A DNA stretch of 64,000 nt. Origin: Rachycentron canadum (lineage: Eukaryota > Chordata > Actinopteri > Carangiformes > Rachycentridae). Where the stretch lies: assembly GCA_038496675.1 (NCBI GenBank), contig CM076651.1, forward strand, positions 19,815,133 through 19,879,132, read 5' to 3'. Positions 60,105 through 64,000 of the stretch are shown piece after piece. Position numbers and translations under genes: made by a program. A model generated the notes under the pieces. That model searched no databases. It worked only from the letters and a program-made list of their open reading frames with translations, and was not told the origin of the DNA. Each line of letters begins with the position of its first letter. The stretch's first letter is position 1.

Positions 60105-63100
60105 TTGCTGTATGAAGACTTTGACAGAGATTTGATGGGAAGGACATGCACAGAGACATACACACAAGCATCTGTGGATATCAAATCACTCACACATGCC
60201 AAGAAGGCACGCAATCATGCATGCACACAGACTTATGGACAGGCAGGTGTAGCAGAGCGTGGACAGGTTGCGTGATGAGGCAGGAAAGCGGGAATGAGAG
60301 GAGGACAGGTAGAGTATATCACCAGCGTCAAATGAGGACCCTGTAACTTTTTGATTTTCGATTTTTGAAGGATTACTTCTTCTTCTTTTGGGAAAATTCG
60401 AATCCCACTAATCAAAAATGCACACTGGCCAAAGTGAACGACAGGGGGTGTTTCTGTGTTGACTCGGTGCAGACACAGCTCTTGGGTCACACCTCGAGAG
60501 GTGAAGAGAGGCTCCTTGAAAATGGTCGATAACACAAAGAGCAATAACAAAGACAGGGAGAGGAGCTAAAGCTTTCACTGAGGAAACAAGAAAACAATCT
60601 CTTTTCATTCTGAGGATTTGGCTCATTCACATTATTGTGCTGATTTATTAGTAGTCATTTATTATTATATAATAATGTTGACTAGTTTACTATGTGGCAC
60701 AAATTCTTGAATAATGGCCTTTAACTACTTCAACCAGGCATATATGACAGAGAGGCCTTTGTTACCAGCCGTGACGGTGTGTAGGTGGTATTGTTTGCAC
60801 CTTGTCAGTCTTTGTGAGTGTGATTCTACTTCTAGTTTTAAATTGAACTTGTAACTGTAATTTAAGACAAACCCTCCTTTCCGGTCTGCTCCTATATGTT
60901 CTTGATGTTACAACAACTTTAAAACTACCCCCATGTTTACATGTTTTGATAAATTTAGTGTGTGTTTTGATATGGTATTTTTACAGCGTGAATAGCAATC
61001 AACACAGAATTATATAACATTCAGTTCTCTACTGCTCTGAGTTCCTCTTCCCTAACAGAAATACTGTTTTCATTCACTAAATATTTACAGTCACTTTGAT
61101 CTTGCAGTTTTTTTTTTTTTGTTTTTTTTTATCACTGTTAAGCTAAAAGCCTTCCTGTGACTCACAGGGGCATAATCCTTCCCATTCCTGCTAGGCCTTT
61201 CATTTGACTTGACTTATGCAGAAAATGTTGAGTTTCATTGACAGTAACTCAACATCACTGAGAAAAACAGCAGACCTGAAGTGATTGAAATTATTTCTCA
61301 CAGCTGCAGACTGGCGAGTATGATATGACTCTGTTCTTGTGCTGATGGAATTAGTGCTTTGGAAAAGCTCAATATTACACAGTCACCCTAAAAAAGAAAG
61401 CATTATATAATCATATTAACTAACCATGTCAGTAATTCACAAGCATTGCAGTCCTACATACTACTCTCTCCCTTTTTTTAATTTTATGTGTTTCAGACAT
61501 GCGTGCTATTAATCATGTCTTTACTTTGCCCTGTTGGGAATTCATCAGAATGAGCCTTTATTGGAAAAAGTGAGTGGCAGACTGTCATTTCCAAATGAAA
61601 AAGAGTGAAACGCCAAATGATATCCTTTTTAATTATCACAAGGTGGGATTGACAAGTAATTAATTAAACGGTAATGATATATGCTGTCAGGCCTATTCAA
61701 TCATTCTATAAAGCAGCTTTTATTAATAGCGTCATAAAAGGACAAAAGGAAGTGGCTTAATCAGAATAATAGAGAGTTGTGGATTCGTAGCAGTAACATT
61801 AGGGGGTTTGGTTTTGCTGCAGTATGAGGTCTTGAGGAGGCAAAACAGCGCACCCACACAGAGAACTGGAGCAGATGAGGAGAGTATAAACCATGACGAC
61901 CGCCTGCTTGTTTTATGAATCTGATCGACTGGTGAACCAAGAGGAACGCCATGATGCTTTATTGATTTCATCTGGTAAATCCACATGATCCGAGGTGAAA
62001 ATGAAGTTGGAGGTGGTTACAGAGATACATTAAAGAGAGATGTTTAATGTTGTTCCCCAACGATAGAAAACAGAAAACAATGAATAATCTTTGTAATCTG
62101 TGGTGTCATTATGATGTAAAGCCCAAATCTTTTCCAAGGGCTGATAGTGTGGACTGACTGATGCCTTGTTAATGGTGATTAATGTGTATCATCTGTCTAA
62201 AAGAAACAGACAAGCAAATAAAACACGGATAAATGGCAGATAGACAGAAAGGAAAGGATGAATGAAACAAAAAGTAAAGAAAGGAATGGAAGAAGTAAGA
62301 AAAGACAAGTGATTTAATAGATCTGAGGCTGAGAGGCTGTAGCACGAGTTAAGAAACCCTATGACAGTGTATATACTGAATCAGTCTGTATTTTCTCACT
62401 TGGCCTGAACATTTCTTAAACGTTCTGTATACTGTATATGTTTGTTCATTTGTGTCTACGTGTCCATATCATTCTCCTGCCACGTCAAGTCAGTCTCTTT
62501 ATCCGATTCTTGGCATTTACCAGCCAAACTGCCATAAAGTATGATAGAGAAGGTATTTCCTAATGATTTTTCTGACAACCTTCAACTATTAGAACGGCAG
62601 TAGAAAGAGAGAAAACAAAATGTCTTACATGTCATTTTATCAAGTTTTTTAAGACAGTGAGTTAGAAAACAGCTGCCCACGCACACATGAATCTTAATTC
62701 TACTTTTAGATCAGTTTTGGTCTCCACCAAAGTCAGAGCTGCTGGATGCTCCGCTATGTTCACCACCTAGACACTATTTTTATCCGTCTGTGGTTTGGGG
62801 CTGGGCAGGTAGCCTACACTTGGTCTCTTGCTTGCATTGATTAAAAACAAGCTTGATGAGAACAGAGGTTGTGGATCAGTGAACAAAAACAGGCTTCAAA
62901 AACTGATGCTGATGGGAACTGTAAACTTGGGTGATAATTCTCTGTGGGGTCATCGCTACATTGCATGTAATAATTTGAGCCATAAAAATATTGATAAGAG
63001 AAGCTGTAATGCAAAAAAATTGCTCCTTATTTTGGCTGATAAAAATTTGACTGGGCCCAAATTTGCATCAGAGCCAAGGATAGAGCAGTTTATATAATAG

Positions 63101-63362
63101 GGTTTGAGGTTCCAACTCTATCTTACACACATAACACTTGAGTTTATAAAAAGGTAATAATATCTACGTTGCCAAAAATTTAGACAATGACTGCTTTTAA
63201 TTTCCAATTTGGAAACAAGTTGGTAATATTTGCCAACAGTAAAAATGCCCATATGTGACAGAAGGGAAAGCCTATTGATATAAAAATCATTTTGCTGACT
63301 GTGTTGTCTATATCCTTTCTCTCTAACTCTCACTTTCTCTTGCAGTCCCTTTTTCTCTGTCT

Positions 63363-63388
63363 GCACACACACACAGACACACACACAA
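63363..63388 (+). repeat. CA-rich microsatellite
   Basis: CA units with a GA interruption, preceded by a CT-rich stretch. Confidence 0.85.
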
Positions 63389-64000
63389 ACAAACAGAGAG
63401 CATGTATCTGCTTCAGCACTGTAGAGAAGACAGATTAGAACCTTCTCCAGACCTCACAGTGCTCCTCATCTGCTGCAGCCCGATAAGCCCTGGAGAGACT
63501 GACTGTTGCAGCAAGAGAGAGTATAGAGAATCCTGCCCAAAGCTGCCACAGGTGGAACGAAATATCAGTGAAATTTACCTTACAATTAGTTTAGCTAGGT
63601 GACTTCCCTAAGGGGGCACATATAGTATGTCTCACTCATTAAAAGCTCTTGCCGTTGGCGCTTTGAGGCCTGACTTTATCAACCTTGCTTTTAGCCCTGA
63701 GGTGAGAGAGAATCTGCTTATTCTGAAAGGTCAGTGGCCTGGAACGGGGAGGCAGAAGAAATCGAATATTGCAGACTACTTTGAAATCCCCTTGGTGCTT
63801 GCTCCCATTTGTTCTGAGCGCCAGTAAATCAGTGGTTTGTTGTGGCCTTAACCTCAAGAACTGCCAGCCGAGCAAATAGGGCGGGCAGGTGGGGTAGTGC
63901 CGAGTAGGGTTATTGTCATGCAACAGCGAGACGTAGTCAATAAATTTGATAGAGTTCAGCCCGTGGCACTTTGTTCACAATTACTCTCCTCTGCATAGAC

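Larger units (their letters stand above)
58561..64000 (+). other. nphp4 intron after exon I (incomplete)
   Basis: It opens with gtaaga. It contains a pyrimidine-rich tract at 59808-59972, a run of 23 G at 60082-60104 and a CA-rich stretch at 63363-63388. No further nphp4 exon and no other gene was recognised. Confidence 0.75.

Noticed and set aside
59593..60115. Two overlapping frames of 151 and 160 codons
   Set aside because: Both run through the pyrimidine-rich tract, where stop codons are scarce by composition; the proteins are low complexity.

Overview
The window is vertebrate genomic DNA, very probably from a teleost fish and probably a percomorph. It holds no bacterial-style genes. The evidence is short exons with GT-AG splice sites, kilobase introns, many CA/GT microsatellites, a tRNA-derived SINE, LINE 3' ends and a MITE, plus dispersed repeats that I recognise from percomorph genomes (from memory, not searched).

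One gene is identified: nphp4 (nephrocystin-4), on the + strand. Nine consecutive coding exons cover the middle of the protein: 16938-17144, 17699-17828, 22453-22505, 31939-32076, 39707-39864, 42266-42457, 45440-45627, 57354-57514 and 58377-58560. They total 1411 nt, about 470 codons. Every splice phase agrees with the next, no exon carries an internal stop, and translations line up in order with human NPHP4. Neither end of the gene is visible: bases 1-16937 should be intron or contain unrecognised upstream exons, and bases 58561-64000 lie in the next intron. Nephrocystin-4 is a ciliary transition-zone scaffold that works with NPHP1 and RPGRIP1L.

Layout: 1-16.9 kb is non-coding with several old repeats and one odd exon-like stretch on the minus strand (6789-6877). 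16.9-22.5 kb holds exons A-C. 22.5-39.7 kb is repeat-rich intron around exon D (CA arrays, L2-like LINE, RTE/Rex-like LINE pieces, SINE). 39.7-45.6 kb holds exons E-G, with a perfect hairpin and a G-quadruplex motif in the introns. 45.6-57.4 kb is the largest intron. 57.4-58.6 kb holds exons H and I. 58.6-64 kb is intron with a pyrimidine-rich tract and a run of 23 G.

No new multi-gene system is apparent. The points most worth a second look are the CA array just after the donor of the in-frame exon D, the orphan Tudor-like exon candidate on the minus strand, the intronic hairpin and G4 motif, and the repeat pairs lying within the one gene.
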